A stretch of DNA of 10,606 nucleotides from Reyranella sp. (lineage in GTDB: Bacteria; Pseudomonadota; Alphaproteobacteria; Reyranellales; Reyranellaceae), in assembly GCA_030679805.1 (NCBI GenBank), contig JAUXST010000698.1:1-10606 (forward strand), written 5' to 3'. How positions within the stretch are numbered: position 1 is the stretch's first letter; each line of letters starts with the position of its first letter. Shown here in pieces: positions 1-6,685 of this stretch. The notes beneath the pieces are model-generated. The model did not search any database. It saw only the letters and a list, made by a program, of their open reading frames with translations, and was not told the DNA's origin. A program made the position numbers and the translations under genes.

Positions 1-1
1 G

Positions 2-331
2 CAGCATTGCCGCGCCGAAGTCTGGCTGAACGGGAGCGGCTGGACGCCGGTCGATCCGGCCGATGTCCGCAAGGTCGTGCTCGAGGAGCCGCCGGGCAAC
101 CTCGCCATGGGCGACCCCAAGGTGGTGGCTGCGCGCAAGGCCCTGTTCGGCGCCTGGGAAGGCAACTGGGTCGCCTTCAACGTCGCGCACGATGTGAAGC
201 TGCCAGGCTCGAAGGAGCCGGCCATCCCGTTCCTGATGTATCCGCAGGCCGAGAACAAGGCGGGCTTCCTCGACTCGCTCGATCCGGACAAGTTCAAGTA
301 CCGCATCACGGCGCGCGAACTCGCCGCCTGA
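2..331 (+). CDS. Transglutaminase-like domain protein, C-terminal part (5' end outside window)
   Basis: The reading frame is open from base 2 to a TGA at 329-331, giving about 109 residues of a longer protein. It opens with HCRAEVWLNGSGWTPVDP, which matches the end of a transglutaminase-like core: His2 of the fragment would be the catalytic His and Asp18 the catalytic Asp. The catalytic Cys must lie upstream of the window. The tail (GNWVAFNVAHDVKLPGS, then IPFLMYPQAE, ending KYRITARELAA) is like that of bacterial transglutaminase-domain proteins, often exported, that act as peptidases or amidases; substrate unknown. A GTG at 77 opens an apparent shorter ORF, but it falls inside the conserved domain and is not a credible start. 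The next gene on the same strand begins 60 bp downstream, so co-transcription is possible. Confidence 0.75.
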   Translation, partial: QHCRAEVWLNGSGWTPVDPADVRKVVLEEPPGNLAMGDPKVVAARKALFGAWEGNWVAFNVAHDVKLPGSKEPAIPFLMYPQAENKAGFLDSLDPDKFKYRITARELAA

Positions 332-391
332 TCCGGCGGCTGCGGCGCGCGGGGCATTCCGCTCCGCCCCGATCCGCATTATACCGAACAA

Positions 392-1894
392 ATGACAGCA
401 TCGACCGACGTGGCGTCGCTCGCGGCGCCCGCCCGCCTCGTGCATCGCTATTTCCTGGCGATGTCGGTGCCGTTCCTGATCGACCTCGTCTCGCTCGCCG
501 TCTACGCCGCCCTCAACGACGCCCCGCAGGTCCTTCTGCCGTCAATCATCGTATCGGCGATCTTCCTGGTGGCGGGCGTGGGCACCGGGGCCTGGTACCT
601 CATCCGTCCGGTCATGGGCTTCGTGCAGGGACGCATCGCCTACGCCGACATCGAGCACCGGCTGTGCAATCTGCCGCACCATTCCGCCCTCGTGGTCGGC
701 CTTTTCTACTTGCCGATGATCGGCCTCAGGCTGCTGTCGCATCGCCTCGACTTCACGTTCGGCGCCACCCTGCAGAAGGCGGGCTGGCCCGATATCGTCG
801 CCAACCTGACGGTCGGCACCGGCTTCAACGTCGTCCTCACCTTCTTCATCGTCTCGGCCTATCTCGACAGACTCTGTGGGTTCCTGTTCATGACGCGTGG
901 GGTGAACATCGGGGCCTTTCGTGGCCGCTTTCGCCGCAAGGTGGCGCTTGCGCTGCTGTTCGTCTCGTTCTCCACCATGATCCTGATCGCGGCCGACATC
1001 CTGAGCTACGAAGGCGCGCGTCTGGTGCGCGAAGCCACCGTCGACATCACCACGTCCGCGTCGGGCGCCGTGTTGATGTACTATTGGATATCGCAGGCGT
1101 TGACGCGGCCGATCACGCGTCTCGATGTCGGCATGCGCCAGGTTGCCGACGGAAATTTCACCGTGCGCCTGCCGGTGACGTCGGATGACGAAGTCGGCCA
1201 CGCGGCAAGCGGCTTCAACCGGATGGTCGAGGGCCTGGCGGAGCGCCAGTACCTGCGCGACACCTTCGGCAAGTACGTGAGTGAAAGCGTCGCCGCGGCG
1301 ATCCTCGACGGCAACGAACACACCGGCCGGGCCGTCGACACCACGGCCGAGGCGACCCTCATGTTCACCGACATCGAGGGCTTCACCGGCCTTTCGGAGC
1401 GCATGACGCCGACCGAGGTCGCCGGTGCCCTGAATACCTACCTCGGCACGGTGGTGCCGGTGATCCAGCGCCACGGCGGAGTCGTCAACAGCTTCATCGG
1501 CGACGGCCTGTTCGCAAGCTTCAACCTGCCGCTGCCGCTCGAGGACCACGCCGGCGCCGCCCTTCGCGCGGCGCTGGAAATCCAGCGCTCGCTCGCCGCC
1601 GTCGGCCTGGTGCCCGGCGTCGAGGTGCGGACGCGAATCGGCCTCAACACCGGTCCGGTGATCGGTGTCACGATCGGCGCCGCCGACCGTTTGACCTATA
1701 CGTTGCTGGGCGACGCGGTGAACGTTGCGGCCAGGGTCGAGCAACTCAACAAGCAATTCCATACCGCCATTCTGGCCACCGAGAGCACGGTTCGCGCGGC
1801 CGGCGCCGAACGGTTCTGCGAGCGACTGGGCGAGGCCGATGTGCGCGGCCACCGCGGCAATGTCGTGGTCTATCGCGTCGGGCCTCCGTCATGA
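392..1894 (+). CDS. Membrane-anchored class III adenylate/guanylate cyclase with HAMP domain (first of tandem pair)
   Basis: This 500-residue protein should make a cyclic nucleotide (cAMP most likely) at the inner membrane. About six hydrophobic segments fill residues 20-237 (near 20-42, 48-72, 97-117, 138-158, 185-205, 220-237). A HAMP linker follows (about 235-288, with Pro240 and DEVG at 266-269), then a class III cyclase domain from about 318 to 500. Metal-binding Asp327 (FTDIEGFT) and Asp371 (IGDGLFASF) are present, as are the transition-state pair Asn444 and Arg448 (GDAVNVAAR). The residue that is normally the substrate-specifying Lys is Ser367, and its partner position is Thr437. Nucleotide specificity is therefore uncertain. 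The ATG at 392 opens the N-terminal region before the first membrane segment; no strong Shine-Dalgarno is seen. The following gene is a paralogue starting 13 nt after this stop. Confidence 0.9.
   Translation: MTASTDVASLAAPARLVHRYFLAMSVPFLIDLVSLAVYAALNDAPQVLLPSIIVSAIFLVAGVGTGAWYLIRPVMGFVQGRIAYADIEHRLCNLPHHSALVVGLFYLPMIGLRLLSHRLDFTFGATLQKAGWPDIVANLTVGTGFNVVLTFFIVSAYLDRLCGFLFMTRGVNIGAFRGRFRRKVALALLFVSFSTMILIAADILSYEGARLVREATVDITTSASGAVLMYYWISQALTRPITRLDVGMRQVADGNFTVRLPVTSDDEVGHAASGFNRMVEGLAERQYLRDTFGKYVSESVAAAILDGNEHTGRAVDTTAEATLMFTDIEGFTGLSERMTPTEVAGALNTYLGTVVPVIQRHGGVVNSFIGDGLFASFNLPLPLEDHAGAALRAALEIQRSLAAVGLVPGVEVRTRIGLNTGPVIGVTIGAADRLTYTLLGDAVNVAARVEQLNKQFHTAILATESTVRAAGAERFCERLGEADVRGHRGNVVVYRVGPPS
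1492..1525 (+). repeat. 34-bp stretch identical between the two cyclase genes, copy 1
   Basis: This stretch encodes the second metal-binding motif (FIGDGLFASFN) and is identical base for base to 2999-3032, including all synonymous positions. The surrounding cyclase sequences differ at many positions. It reflects shared ancestry or local gene conversion rather than a mobile repeat. Confidence 0.7.
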
Positions 1895-1907
1895 ACTGGT
1901 CAAACTC

Positions 1908-3419
1908 ATGACTGCATCAACGACGGCCACGCCGGGCGAGATCGCCGCGATTCGCCGGCGCTATCTCTGGATGGCGACGTCGATCTACTTTATCGACCTC
2001 GGCATCACCGTCATCTACGCCGCGATGAACGACTCCTGGGCGACCCTCTGGCGGTCGGACGGTATCGCCGTCGTGTTGCTGCTGGGCGCCAACTGGCTGA
2101 TCGCCCGGCGTCTGTTCGAGCCGATACGCCGCTTTCTTGCCGGCGAGACCGCGTTCGAGGACACCCAGCGACGCTTGACGCAACTGCCCCTGCTTACCGC
2201 GCAGTGGGTGGCCGTGCTGGCACTTGCCGTCATCGCCTTCCGGACCTCGACGCCGTGGTGGGCGCCTTATGCGACCGCCCTGCCGGTGCCCACGATCACC
2301 GACTTCGTCACCGTTTGCTTCGTGCTGACGGTCTTCTATTTTACTTACACCTACTTTGTCGTCAGCGATTACCTTGCCCGGCTCTGCACCTTCATCTTCC
2401 GGTACTACGGGCGCAATCTCGGCCTGTTCTTCGGCAGCTACACGGTAAAGCTCCTCGTGGCACTCGTGGTGATTTCCGTCGCCCCACTGACCGCGATCCT
2501 TGTCGACCTCTTCTCCTACAACGACGATCGTCTACGGGGCGAGATCCTGGTCGATGTCGCGTCGGCGGCGATGGGCGTGGCCATCACCGCCTACTTCATC
2601 AGCCGTTCGCTGCTGCGCCCGCTCCGGACGCTGTCGAGCGCAATGACGAAGGTGGCCGGCGGCGACCTCAGCCTGCGCGTGCCGGTCACCTCCAACGACG
2701 AGGTTGGCGGGCTCACCGGCCAGTTCAACAACATGGTCGAGGGCCTGCGTGAGCGCGAGCGCATCCGCGAGACCTTCGGCCGCTACGTCGACGAGAGCGT
2801 CGCCTCGACGATCCTGCATCGCGAGGGCCAGGGCGTGCTGGCGGGCGAGACGCGCGAGGCCACGATCCTGTTCACCGACATCGCGGGCTTCACCACCATC
2901 GCCGAGTATCTGGCGCCCGACCGCCTGGTGACGGCGCTCAACGAGTATCTCGAAACGGTGCTGGAGCCGATCCGGGCGCACGGCGGCGTGGTCAACACCT
3001 TCATCGGCGACGGCCTGTTCGCAAGCTTCAACATGCCGCTTGCTTGCGAGAACCACGGCGCCGCGGCGGTGCGCGCCGCAATCGACATCCAGCGCGCCGT
3101 CGGCAATCGCACCTTCGGCAACGAGAGCGTGGCCTTCGCCACCCGGATCGGCATCAGCACCGGCAACGTGATCGGCGGCTCGGTCGGCGCCGGCCAGCGC
3201 ATGAGCTTCACCTTGCTGGGCGACACGGTGAACCTCGCATCGCGGCTGGAGGAGTTGAACAAGCAGCACGGCACGCGCATTCTCGTCTCGGAAAGCACCT
3301 GTACGGCCTGCAACGGCGAATTCAAGTTCGACGCGCTCGGCACCGTTGCGGTGCGCGGCCGCAGCGATACGGTCGCCATCTTCAGCATCGATCCCAACAG
3401 CCAGGGAAAGCCTTCATGA
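1908..3419 (+). CDS. Membrane-anchored class III adenylate/guanylate cyclase with HAMP domain (second of tandem pair)
   Basis: This 503-residue paralogue of the preceding gene has the same layout: about six membrane segments (residues 20-232), HAMP (about 230-285, Pro238, DEVG at 264-267) and a C-terminal cyclase domain (about 315-503). Asp324 (LFTDIAGFT) and Asp368 (IGDGLFASF) would bind the two metals, and Asn442 and Arg446 (GDTVNLASR) would stabilise the transition state. The Lys position is Thr364 and its partner is Thr435, so this copy also departs from the Lys/Asp pair of typical adenylate cyclases. The frame is open back to 1725, but the ATG at 1908 was chosen because it lies 13 nt after the previous stop and gives MTAST, the same first five residues as the first cyclase. 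The end overlaps the next gene by ATGA, implying translational coupling. The two cyclases could work as homodimers or as a heterodimer; this is inference. Confidence 0.9.
   Translation: MTASTTATPGEIAAIRRRYLWMATSIYFIDLGITVIYAAMNDSWATLWRSDGIAVVLLLGANWLIARRLFEPIRRFLAGETAFEDTQRRLTQLPLLTAQWVAVLALAVIAFRTSTPWWAPYATALPVPTITDFVTVCFVLTVFYFTYTYFVVSDYLARLCTFIFRYYGRNLGLFFGSYTVKLLVALVVISVAPLTAILVDLFSYNDDRLRGEILVDVASAAMGVAITAYFISRSLLRPLRTLSSAMTKVAGGDLSLRVPVTSNDEVGGLTGQFNNMVEGLRERERIRETFGRYVDESVASTILHREGQGVLAGETREATILFTDIAGFTTIAEYLAPDRLVTALNEYLETVLEPIRAHGGVVNTFIGDGLFASFNMPLACENHGAAAVRAAIDIQRAVGNRTFGNESVAFATRIGISTGNVIGGSVGAGQRMSFTLLGDTVNLASRLEELNKQHGTRILVSESTCTACNGEFKFDALGTVAVRGRSDTVAIFSIDPNSQGKPS
2999..3032 (+). 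repeat. 34-bp stretch identical between the two cyclase genes, copy 2
   Basis: This is the second copy of the identical segment at 1492-1525, in the same reading frame and motif of the downstream cyclase. Confidence 0.7.
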
Positions 3420-4609
3420 ACGCGTCAGGATTGTCGTCCGATCAGGTGAAGCTGCAGGCCCGCGCTCGCGAACTGGCATCGGGGCCGATCGCCAAGCGCG
3501 CCGCCGAGGTCGACCGTACCGAGCAGTACCCGTGGGACAATGTCGAGCTGCTGAAAGACGCCAAGCTGATCGGCATGACAATCCCCACTCAATATGGCGG
3601 CCAGGGCAAGGGCTGGCTCGAGGCGGTGCTGGCGATCGAGGCGCTGTCGGCAGCCTGCGCCGTCACCGGCCGCATCGCCGTCGAGACCAACATGGGCGCG
3701 ATCAGCGCGGTGATGGCTTACGGTTCGGAAGAGCAGAAGAAGATGGCGGCCGACATGGTGCTGGCAGGCGACAAGCCCGCGATCTGCATCACCGAACCCG
3801 AGGCCGGTTCCGACGCCAACGGCATGACCACGCGCGCCGACAAGAAGGGCAATCGCTACGTCATCAACGGCCGCAAGCACTGGATCACCGGCGGCGGCGT
3901 CTCGCGCCTGCACCTGATCTTCGCCAAGGTCTACGACGAGGAGGGCCAGTTCGAGGGCATCGGCGGCTTCCTCGCCATCCGCGACGAGACCAAGGGCCTG
4001 AAAATCACCAAGCGCGAACCGACGATGGGCTTGCGCGGCATCCCCGAGGCGGTGATCGATTTCGAGGACATGGACGTGCCGCCGTCGGCGCTGGTGATCC
4101 CGCCGCGCGGCCTGAAGAAAGGCTTCGCCGACCTGATGACCGCCTACAACAGCCAGCGCGTCGGCGCCGCCACGGTGGCGCTCGGCATCGCCGAGGGCGC
4201 CTATCAGTTGGCGCTCGACTGGTCGGAGAAGCGCCACCAGTTCGGCCGGCCGATCAACGAGTTCCAGGGCCTGCAGTGGAAGCTGGCCGACATGTCGATC
4301 AAACTCTCGGCGGCGCGGGCGCTGGTCTACAACGCCGCGCGGAGCGGCGAAGGCGGCTTCCCCGACATGCTGATGGCGGCCCAGGCCAAGGTCTTCACCT
4401 CGGAGAGCGCCATCCAGGTGGTGAACGAGGCGCTGCAGTTCTTCGGCGCGCGCGGCTACTCACGCGAGCTGCCGCTGGAACGCATGGCCCGCGACGTGCG
4501 TATGTTCACCATCGGCGGCGGCACGGCCGAAGTGCTGCGCAACGTCGTGGCCGGTGCGCTCTTGAAGAAGAAGCTGCCGCAGACCCGCGACGGTTGGGCC
4601 AAGGACTAG
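3416..4609 (+). CDS. Acyl-CoA dehydrogenase superfamily protein lacking catalytic Glu; candidate 3-sulfinopropanoyl-CoA desulfinase-like enzyme
   Basis: This 397-residue protein has the full acyl-CoA dehydrogenase fold: N-terminal helical domain, the flavin-domain signature ITEPEAGSD (125-133), WITGGG (156-161), and the C-terminal helices with EKRHQFGRPI (271-280) and IGGGTAEVLR (366-375). It should bind FAD and an acyl-CoA in the cytosol. The usual catalytic Glu in IYEGT is Gly here. The alternative helix-G Glu of long-chain and isovaleryl-CoA dehydrogenases is Gln247; the 30-residue spacing from this position to the Gly of the KRxxFG-type motif matches that of long-chain enzymes. Arg86 lies in the N-terminal active-site region. 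Lack of Glu with an Arg near 84-86 and Gln near 246 recalls, from memory, 3-sulfinopropanoyl-CoA desulfinase (Acd) of Advenella, which releases sulfite and propionyl-CoA. An ordinary dehydrogenase with a shifted base is less likely. The start is the ATG in the ATGA shared with the upstream cyclase, preceded by AGGGA. Confidence 0.8.
   Translation: MNASGLSSDQVKLQARARELASGPIAKRAAEVDRTEQYPWDNVELLKDAKLIGMTIPTQYGGQGKGWLEAVLAIEALSAACAVTGRIAVETNMGAISAVMAYGSEEQKKMAADMVLAGDKPAICITEPEAGSDANGMTTRADKKGNRYVINGRKHWITGGGVSRLHLIFAKVYDEEGQFEGIGGFLAIRDETKGLKITKREPTMGLRGIPEAVIDFEDMDVPPSALVIPPRGLKKGFADLMTAYNSQRVGAATVALGIAEGAYQLALDWSEKRHQFGRPINEFQGLQWKLADMSIKLSAARALVYNAARSGEGGFPDMLMAAQAKVFTSESAIQVVNEALQFFGARGYSRELPLERMARDVRMFTIGGGTAEVLRNVVAGALLKKKLPQTRDGWAKD
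4606..4609. other. CTAG overlap of two convergent stop codons
   Basis: The + strand acyl-CoA dehydrogenase-family gene stops with TAG at 4607-4609. The - strand secreted-protein gene stops with TAG at 4608-4606. The palindrome CTAG therefore serves both stops, and there is no intergenic space for a terminator between these converging genes. Confidence 0.9.
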
Positions 4610-5289
4610 CGTCCGAACCTGTTCCACTTGCCGTCGTTGCCGCGCATCGCGACGAACTCGGCGCCCTTCTTGCCCGGCTCGCCGCGCGGCGTACAGGAGA
4701 TCGATATCCACGACTGGAAATCCCAGCGCGCCGAGCAGCTCTCCATCGCACACGGCAGCGGGATCTCCGCCTCGGTGGCAAGTCCGTCGCCCGACGGCGC
4801 GTGTATCGTGAGGGCGCCGCGCTCCGGCAGCAGAGAGCAGGCAACCGTCAGGAATCTCGACTTGTCCGAAGCCCAGACCGGCGCGCCGTAGACCGTGAAC
4901 AGCCGACCCGTCCGTTTCATCACCAGCGTATAGGAGAAGTCTTCGTAGGCCGGCGTGCGGACGACGTAGAAGCGGCCGGGGTCGTCGAACCTTTCGTAGA
5001 GATACTGGTGGGCGGTGTCGCCGTAGGGGCAGTCCTGCAGCTCCACCACTCTGCCACCGTCGACCGCAAGGCGAAGCCGGTCACCCCGCCGCGCCACGTT
5101 CGGCACGTCGCCCCGGAAGCGTTGCGCTTCCTGCGGCCATGCCTTGGTCTGGTTATCGTGCTCGTACTCCTGGCTCGGCGGCGAGCCGCTTGGCACGCAG
5201 GCCTTCGCCTCCTCGCCGGCCGGCTGCGCCGCCGCAGCCGCTGCAAGGAGGCAAGAGGCGAAAGCGGAAATGGCGAGACGGCTAGGCAT
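4606..5289 (-). CDS. Secreted six-cysteine protein of unknown function (downstream paralogue)
   Basis: This 227-residue protein starts with a typical signal peptide (MPSRLAISAFASCLLAAAAA, probable cleavage near residues 20-22), so it is likely periplasmic or extracellular. I do not recognise the family. It is a clear paralogue of the gene directly upstream: GGRVVELQDCPYGD, YLYERFDDPGRFYVVR and APVWASDKSRF all have counterparts there. Mature-region cysteines are 31, 87, 151, 180, 185 and 199, matching six in the paralogue; three disulfides are plausible. The frame is open further upstream (to 5475), but the ATG at 5289 was chosen because it gives the signal peptide and sits one base after the upstream stop (TGA-G-ATG). 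Its stop overlaps that of the converging gene. Confidence 0.75.
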   Translation of the reverse strand: MPSRLAISAFASCLLAAAAAAQPAGEEAKACVPSGSPPSQEYEHDNQTKAWPQEAQRFRGDVPNVARRGDRLRLAVDGGRVVELQDCPYGDTAHQYLYERFDDPGRFYVVRTPAYEDFSYTLVMKRTGRLFTVYGAPVWASDKSRFLTVACSLLPERGALTIHAPSGDGLATEAEIPLPCAMESCSARWDFQSWISISCTPRGEPGKKGAEFVAMRGNDGKWNRFGR

Positions 5290-5290
5290 C

Positions 5291-5989
5291 TCAGCGGTCC
5301 GATGTCGTGGCGGCCCAAGTATCGCCGCGGCGGGCCAGGCGCATGACCTTGCGCTTGTCGCCCTGCGCGGCCGTCTCCCTGCACGTCGCGCGCAGCGTCG
5401 CGGCGTTCTCCCAGGCAATCTCGCACTCGCCAAGTCCGCACGGCATGTGGTCCGCGATTTCGACCCCGAGCCCATCGGCCGTCACGCGCATGATCGCGAT
5501 GTCGTCCTTGGCGTTCATCTGATCGCAGACGCCGTAGGCGAAGCGCGTCCGATCGGGCGACCAGGTCGGCACGCCGGGAATGGCGAAAACCTTCCCCGTG
5601 GTCCGCATCACCAGCGCATAGAGATGGTCCTCGTAGAAATGGACGCGCACGACATGGAAGCCGCCCGCTTCCTCGTACTTCTCGTAGAGGTAGAAGTGCA
5701 GATCGTCGCCGAAGGCACAGTCGGACAGCGTCAGCACCTTGCCGCCCGTCACCGCGATGTAGAGCCTGTCGAGCCAGCGCCAGACATCGCGATTGTTGAC
5801 GATGCGCGGCGCCTCCTTGGCCCAGTTCTCCGCGCTGTCCGGAGGCGTGTGGCTGTTCCATTCCCGCCAGGTCTCGACGTCGTTCCAGTTCCGGACCTTG
5901 CAGGCGCCCGGCGGAGTCCAGGGCTCCTCGGCGAGCGCGAAGCGCGGCAAGAGCAGCAGGACGGCAATGCAAAGCAGGCGCGCGACCAT
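5291..5989 (-). CDS. Secreted six-cysteine protein of unknown function (upstream paralogue)
   Basis: This 232-residue protein has a strong signal peptide (MVARLLCIAVLLLLPRFALA, cleavage probably before EEPW). No known domain is recognised. The mature part is rich in Trp and aromatic residues. GVPTWSPDRTRF (139-150) looks like a single beta-propeller-type strand motif, but there are no repeated blades, so a propeller is not claimed. Cysteines 30, 91, 155, 184, 189 and 203 align with those of the following gene, with identical spacing from the second cysteine on. The two genes are separated by one base and must be co-translated. The start codon lies 11 bp beyond the in-frame stop of an Rrf2 C-terminal remnant, so this pair may once have followed the regulator gene in one operon. 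Confidence 0.75.
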   Translation of the reverse strand: MVARLLCIAVLLLLPRFALAEEPWTPPGACKVRNWNDVETWREWNSHTPPDSAENWAKEAPRIVNNRDVWRWLDRLYIAVTGGKVLTLSDCAFGDDLHFYLYEKYEEAGGFHVVRVHFYEDHLYALVMRTTGKVFAIPGVPTWSPDRTRFAYGVCDQMNAKDDIAIMRVTADGLGVEIADHMPCGLGECEIAWENAATLRATCRETAAQGDKRKVMRLARRGDTWAATTSDR

Positions 5990-6000
5990 ACGGGAGCCCC

Positions 6001-6056
6001 CTACATCGGATGCTTCAGCATAGTCTCCAGACTGACGGAACGCAGCGTCCCTTCGG
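6001..6056 (-). pseudogene. Remnant of an Rrf2-regulator 3' end
   Basis: Read on the minus strand this gives TLRSVSLETMLKHPM and a TAG stop at 6003-6001. The Rrf2 gene 663 bp away ends TLRSVSLETLLGSSHVG. The shared part is in the same reading frame (663 is a multiple of three). It looks like a displaced copy of the regulator's C-terminus, left between the TPR gene and the secreted-protein pair. Only the last 15 or so codons are recognisable, so an alternative is a short dispersed repeat that happens to be translated in one copy. Confidence 0.45.
6023..6056. repeat. 34-bp direct repeat, left copy
   Basis: This matches 6686-6719 with three mismatches (at 6028, 6050 and 6052) and an identical 21-bp core (6029-6049 versus 6692-6712, beginning AGACTGACGG). 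The two copies bracket the lower-GC TPR gene. Confidence 0.8.
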
Positions 6057-6685
6057 TCTCTCGCCTACCATAATTCCCTGCCGCCAGCCCATCAGTTCGG
6101 CTTCGTTGTTGCTGTCCAAGACTCATCGAGCAGTTGTTCCCAGAGGCGCTCGAAATGCGGATTTCCCTCATCAAAGGCACGCGCCATCCCAACATCGGCA
6201 ATGGCCTTGTCGATCATTCCCAGTCGCCTGAAAAGTTGGGCTCGGCCGAAATAGGCGATTGGGTTCGTAGGATCGAGATCGATAGATCGATCATAGTCGG
6301 ACAAGGCCTTCTGATCTTCGCGAAGGATCGAATACACCGTAGCGCGATTGACGTACGCTCGATCGAAAGTCGGATGCTGGCGAACGGCCTCGTCCAGATC
6401 GCTCAGCGCTTGTATATATCGCTGCCTCATTGCGTACCCAATGCCACGACTAACAAGCGCTTCCGCCTTATGGTCGGCCTTTGCTTCCAAGGCAGTCAGT
6501 ACGACCGTGCAGGCTTCGATGAAACGGTCATCGGGCGAGGGTGAACCTTGGGCAATCCGAATGGCTTCTTCGAACTTCATGAGCAAAGACTTTATAGTTG
6601 TAAATATCCTGCTCAAGATACCACTGATTGTATTCTGTCGGCATCCGGCCTCGAAGATCAGCCAACATGCGACGAACCGAGCAAC
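6057..6685. mobile_element. Possible inserted cassette with TPR gene, bounded by direct repeats
   Basis: The segment between the repeats is visibly poorer in GC than its surroundings: hand counts of several 60-base lines give about 53%, falling to 45% at 6601-6660, while neighbouring genes look nearer two-thirds GC. It carries one TPR gene and no recombinase, transposase or terminal inverted repeat. It could be a small passive cassette, the remains of a larger island, or a tandem duplication with divergence. The mobile-element label is an inference. Confidence 0.35.
6092..6580 (-). CDS. Small TPR-repeat protein
   Basis: This 162-residue protein contains three consecutive 34-residue tetratricopeptide repeats, at about 39-72, 73-106 and 107-140, with TPR hallmarks such as AYVNRATVYSILREDQKAL and DLDPTNPIAYFGRAQLF. 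TPRs mediate protein-protein contacts; the partner is unknown. No signal peptide is evident, so it is probably cytosolic. The frame runs on to a TTG at 6616, but the ATG at 6580 (MKFEEAIRIA) is preferred. No clear Shine-Dalgarno precedes either start. An AT-rich stretch with TATAAA on the minus strand lies just upstream of the ATG without a convincing -35 partner. The gene's base composition is lower in GC than its neighbours, and it lies between direct repeats, suggesting acquisition. Confidence 0.75.
   Translation of the reverse strand: MKFEEAIRIAQGSPSPDDRFIEACTVVLTALEAKADHKAEALVSRGIGYAMRQRYIQALSDLDEAVRQHPTFDRAYVNRATVYSILREDQKALSDYDRSIDLDPTNPIAYFGRAQLFRRLGMIDKAIADVGMARAFDEGNPHFERLWEQLLDESWTATTKPN

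Noticed and set aside
350..371. GC hairpin (CGGGGC, 10-nt loop, GCCCCG) before the first cyclase
   Set aside because: It is a short stem with a large loop and no T-run, so it is not a convincing terminator.
7..1188. 393-codon plus-strand frame over the window start
   Set aside because: It crosses the end of the transglutaminase-like gene and the first cyclase out of frame and is Arg-rich low-complexity sequence.
542..1852. 436-codon minus-strand frame opposite the first cyclase
   Set aside because: It is a compositional shadow of a gene with intact cyclase motifs; a similar shadow (2532-3269) lies opposite the second cyclase.
1725..1907. N-terminal extension of the second cyclase
   Set aside because: It overlaps the conserved end of the first cyclase in another frame. 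The ATG at 1908 gives a start matching the paralogue.
1891..1911. ATG overlapping the stop of the first cyclase (ATGA)
   Set aside because: It gives only six codons before a stop and is not in frame with the second cyclase, though it could aid ribosome reinitiation.
3346..5346. 666-codon open frame on the plus strand
   Set aside because: It overlaps the acyl-CoA dehydrogenase-family gene in another frame and runs antisense through a secreted-protein gene. It is rich in Arg, Gly and Ala and shows no domain.
5291..5989. Beta-propeller assignment for the secreted protein from TWSPDRTRF
   Set aside because: Only one such motif occurs and there is no repeated blade in 232 residues.
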